Source: Stratiolaelaps scimitus (lineage: Eukaryota > Arthropoda > Arachnida > Mesostigmata > Laelapidae). From it: a stretch of DNA of 64,000 nucleotides. Numbering within the stretch: position 1 is the stretch's first letter; the number at the start of each line of letters is the position of its first letter. The notes under the pieces are model-generated. The model did not search any database. It had not been told where the DNA came from and was given only the letters and a program-made list of their open reading frames with translations. The position numbers and the translations under genes were made by a program. The DNA lies in contig JABWDB010000017.1 of NCBI GenBank assembly GCA_019614645.1, forward strand, positions 5,220,501 through 5,284,500, written 5' to 3'. Below are positions 60,455-64,000 of the stretch, in pieces.

Positions 60455-62451
60455 GGGCATTATTGGTGCTTAGGGAAAACTGCAATAAAGCTAAAATAAA
60501 ATATCTATCTGTAAACACTATTATATACAATGGCTGCCACACAAATCTTTAGTGGAACGCACGTCCCAGATGGAACAAAATATACAAGCTTGCACTGGCA
60601 GACCCCGGGATATTGACGTAAGACAGATAGAATACCGATAGTATATTCGCATTTTGAGTACTTATTCATATGACGGTCGCGATCCACCATTGCCGAAGTT
60701 GCTTTTGTAGGCGCTTGGATCACCGCCACTTTTTATGGTATTGACAAACTTACAGCTGGTCAAAGGATTGCTGTCCATGCGTATGTTAAGTTTACTGTGT
60801 ACGAGCCCTTTTATTTGTCGACAGAGTATTGGGATGAGGTGCCTGTATGAGAGAAGTCTCATGAAAATTTTGATATTCCTGTATGAATATGGATTTCCAG
60901 ATAGACTTGATATGTAATCGTTTGCTCTAACCAGACCAAAGCGCCTCCTTCTAAGGGATATAATTTTTGATCCTTATTGGACCGAAAGGGTTTTTCTTCA
61001 TGATATATTATTATAATATTAGCATCCCGCATTCAAACGACACGTCATTTAAACGACTTCATTTGAAGTAAATAAGCTCGCTGATCAACGCATACATCTG
61101 GCAACATATTTCTTGTCTACGATTAGGGTTCAGCATTGTTTCCATTGAAAGGTAAACGGCACGAAGCTCGTGCAATATATCTTCTAATCCGCCTCCTGAG
61201 CTCTCCAGAGGCTAATGCGCGATCCGCGGCACACATTACAATCGTTCGCTCTAAATTACCCCTTGCCCTAGTATACGCTGCCGCTGAAGTTGTTTGTCTG
61301 GGTACCTGCAAAGGCGTCATTTGTGAGCTGCGTTCGATTTGCCTCGCTCTCGTAAAATGCAAGGTACACAACACCCACACACCTGCCCACACATGCACAC
61401 GACAGCGACGCGCCTGATTCCAACGTGGATCTTACTGCAGAATTAATCGGACCACACACCTCTGATAGAAGTCAATAAGGAGAGAAACAGCGCACGCGAT
61501 TCAGAAGGAGAGGTACCGTGTGGAGGGTGGGGGTAATCAAACTACTCCAGACGAGTCGCTCTTTGAACCTGCCAGACCGTGGTGTTGTAGTTGTTGTTGT
61601 TACTACCGTTCATGATGATGTTGTCGTTGTCGTTATCGTTGTTGCTGTGCTCTTGACGCCGTCATCGCTGATGCTGGGCTGTAAACTGGGAAGCTGTAAA
61701 CGTAGCAGTCGTTGCCCGCAGTTCCCCATTCCGAGACGTACTGTTGTATTGTAATGTCGTACTATTTTATCGGTGAATCGACCCGCCGCCACCTACGAAT
61801 CGCTGAACAGCCAACCGCTGCTGCTCTTGTTGTTGTCGTCGTTGTTGCTACTGCCGCTGCTGCAACACCGCCTACGGGATCTTCATTAATGAGAGGAATA
61901 GCACCAGCAGCAAAATAGAAGCAGCTGTACAGAGAGCCGACAGCCCCCGCCTCTCCTATCGTCACCGGCCCCGGGTCGGGCATCTCCCTCCAAGAGGCAA
62001 ATTGGTAAAGGCAGGCCACCAGGTAACAGCCGCTCCTGGCAGCTATTCGTTGGGCTACCCCCCCTTCCCCCCCCCCGAGGTGGGCGGCGGTTGTCGTGGT
62101 AGAGGACTGAAGTCGATGGCGTCCCTTTTTCGTCGGCTTCGCCGTTTCGCGGGGCCAGGAAATGGAGGAACGCGGGTCGCAGGCAAGAGAGGGAATCGAC
62201 CTTCGTCCGCTGTTTCTCGAACGAAGAACAACGCGAGGCGGCCTATCCTGCGCAGCCTCGCCGTTCGATTTTTCCAATGTCGACGGTGCTGCCGCTGCTA
62301 CCTCGACTCCTGGTGGTGGGGCTGGTGACACGTACTCGTTCTCTGTACCCTTTCCTTTCAGCGTCCACAAATGACTATACAAAGAGGCCACTTTCCCTTT
62401 GTATAATATAAACAATACAAATGGGGTTTCTCCTTTGGTGGCGACAGCAAC
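60455..62451. other. Non-coding stretch
   Basis: No supported gene. A GTT-rich stretch near 61580-61650 and GC-rich sequence at 61,650-62,330 give long overlapping ORFs on both strands; the 281-codon minus-strand frame (61762-62607) runs through trinucleotide repeats and into the SINE, so it is not taken as a gene. Confidence 0.45.
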
Positions 62452-62659
62452 GCTTGTATCATATTGCCGAGCCCGGTGGCGTGGTGTGTTTGTGAGCGCC
62501 TTGCAATCGGGGTAGGCCCGCAGGTGCACTGGTTCGATCCCGGCCGTTGCATTTAAGGGGGCCGCCTTATGAAGCAGTGCCGAAATGCAGTACCGTGGAC
62601 GTAACATGTTGGCTGAGCGTCAGTCCGGAAAATGAACTTTTTTTTGCTTGTATCAGATT
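62452..62659 (+). mobile_element. Full-length tRNA-derived SINE with target-site duplication
   Basis: A 180-bp element (62466-62645) is flanked by GCTTGTATCATATT (62452-62465) and GCTTGTATCAGATT (62646-62659), 13 of 14 identical. The head has an A-box-like GGTGGCGTGGTG (62475-62486) and a B box GGTTCGATCCC (62531-62541) whose stem pairs at four of five positions. The body (62573-62640) is shared with the truncated copy at 11426-11490. The element ends in a run of T rather than A (from about 62638). The single mismatch in the duplication suggests a fairly young insertion. Confidence 0.85.
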
Positions 62660-64000
62660 ATATGTAGTTCAGGTTATAGATTCATGTCCGCTGCGCGAGG
62701 TTATGGCGATCGGAGAAAGGCAGGCTAGTCGTCGTATACGATAAGTAAAATGAAAAATTACAGTTATTTAGTGGCGAGCACACATTCTATTATGACGAAG
62801 ACGCTTAATCGCAATCTTACTTGGTTTTGGCTGCGGGGCTAACATACACTGCTACTAACATACACTGGGTGTAAGTTAATGAAATTATTGCTGAAACGCT
62901 TGGACATGGCTGATAGACATTGATAGTTACCATGACGGCCTTCGCCTGGCAACCTGTTCCCCAATGCGTCACTAATTATTGTTGATATTAATACACGCAA
63001 TAATATAAAATAAATATGCCTTTTTTTATGTGAATTAGCTACCGGTCAGTACACTATAATCATTCACTGCAATGCCGCGAGTTTCGTTCCAAATAGGACT
63101 TCCACCTGCATTGATATAAACAGCGCGTATTTCTGTATTCTATTCAATCGAATGAATTTCTCATTGCTAGCGATGATGCTGCCACATAATTAAAACGCGA
63201 GTCACATTAGTCGTTTCCATTGGAAGGCATCTTCACGCAAGAAGAGGCCCACAGGTAAGATGTCCTTCATCAGGCAGCCGTTCGGTTGAGGGACACAGAA
63301 AATGCTGCATGTCTAACGGGTCAGCCAATAAACGACGAACCGAATGACGAAGCTGCAGCGACACAGATATTCCTCAAATCCTCAGGCTGAAAACTGCAAG
63401 TCCAGTGGCGGGATCATCGACGACCCCTTTACGTCCAATTTAGTAGGATCGACAGGGTACAGATGGCGTTCACGGGGCTGCCTGCTTCAGGAGCAGCGAT
63501 AGCATGGTCGTTTGGACTCCTCGGGGAGGGAAATTCTCGAAATGAAATTAATATTTTCGTTTCTGCCATCGTTGTAGTAGATCCCGCAGCCCGACCCCGT
63601 TGGCGCCGACCCCCCGAGCTCTCCTTTGGCATCGGTTTAGTTCGCTCCTATGATGAAAGGTGGAGTCGAAAACGAGTGGTGGGAAAGCAAATATGAAATC
63701 GCTGTATTTATTATAAGCCTCAATTTTGATCATGGACGAAGGCTTCAGCAGCGACGATCCCCCGCCCGTCACGAGGGGAACGATGAAGTGCCCCTTGCCC
63801 TTCCTCATCTCTCATCTGGCCCATTCGACTATCCACAAGCTAAGCTAGCTCTCTCGCTTGCCGGCGCTATCTCTCTCTCTCTTCCTCTCTTTCTCTCCCT
63901 CGTGCACCCCTTCTATCTACCTCGTGAAGGCCAAACTATAACATGAACGTCCAATTTCACCGTCGAAGTAATGGCCGTTCGCACTACCCTGAACCGACGC
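62660..64000. other. Non-coding stretch to window end
   Basis: No gene supported. A CT run lies near 63870-63898. The block from 63,400 onward is more GC-rich and could be the edge of a promoter or exon outside the window. Confidence 0.4.

Noticed and set aside
61762..62607. 281-codon minus-strand ORF
   Set aside because: Runs through trinucleotide repeats and into the SINE at 62.47 kb; no domain; the first part is Thr/Ala/Val repeat translation.
1..64000. CRISPR arrays, operons, rRNA genes or phage
   Set aside because: No regularly spaced direct repeats, no polycistronic gene runs and no rRNA signature; the window is eukaryotic.

Overview
The window reads as a repeat-rich, gene-poor stretch of an arthropod nuclear genome. 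The main reasons are an intact seven-transmembrane gustatory-receptor ORF carrying the arthropod TYhhhhhQF-type signature, CR1-type LINEs, tRNA-derived SINEs, long AT and trinucleotide microsatellites, and the absence of operons or Shine-Dalgarno-led ORFs. A mite or other chelicerate fits, but that is inference; the sequence does not fix the species. Only two host protein genes can be supported: an intronless gustatory receptor on the minus strand (22247-23293), and a single-exon gene for a small secreted glycine-rich protein (29992-30462, with a TATA box upstream and two poly(A) signals downstream).

Layout. 1-3600: no gene; the first kilobase is GC-rich. 3740-4840: decayed CR1-like LINE relic. 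4840-10180: non-coding with simple repeats and two GC-rich islands. 10188-12225: three tRNA-SINE pieces. 12225-22246: non-coding, with a 38-bp AT palindrome and a weak F-box-like ORF. 21964-22018: near-perfect hairpin just downstream of the receptor gene. 23300-29830: non-coding, ending in a TA microsatellite next to a 20-bp inverted repeat. 29836-30710: glycine-rich protein gene. 30710-36760: nothing firm. 36768-42800: nested transposon stack. 42800-62450: non-coding apart from a GC-rich structured repeat (about 43060-43560), a diverged relative near 60230-60345, a palindrome flanked by 8-bp repeats (59712-59768) and a (GGC)13(AGC)5 tract. 62452-62659: complete SINE with target-site duplications.

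The transposon stack is the most informative part. A nearly complete CR1-type LINE has an ORF1 with a zinc-binding motif and an SGNH/GDSL esterase-like domain, and an uninterrupted ORF2 with AP-endonuclease and reverse transcriptase. ORF1 has been split by a 333-bp poly(A)-tailed retrocopy on the opposite strand with a 13-bp target-site duplication; the ORF1 frame is continuous if that insert and one duplication copy are ignored. Immediately downstream lies a broken Ty3/Gypsy-like element whose LTR-like end was itself hit by a 121-bp tRNA-SINE with a 14-bp duplication.

A second, different SINE family is present twice, one full copy (62466-62645) and one 5'-truncated copy (11426-11490), each with its own target-site duplication. 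Several retrotransposition machineries have therefore been active here: one that makes TTGAA-ended CR1 copies, and at least one that makes A- or T-tailed copies.
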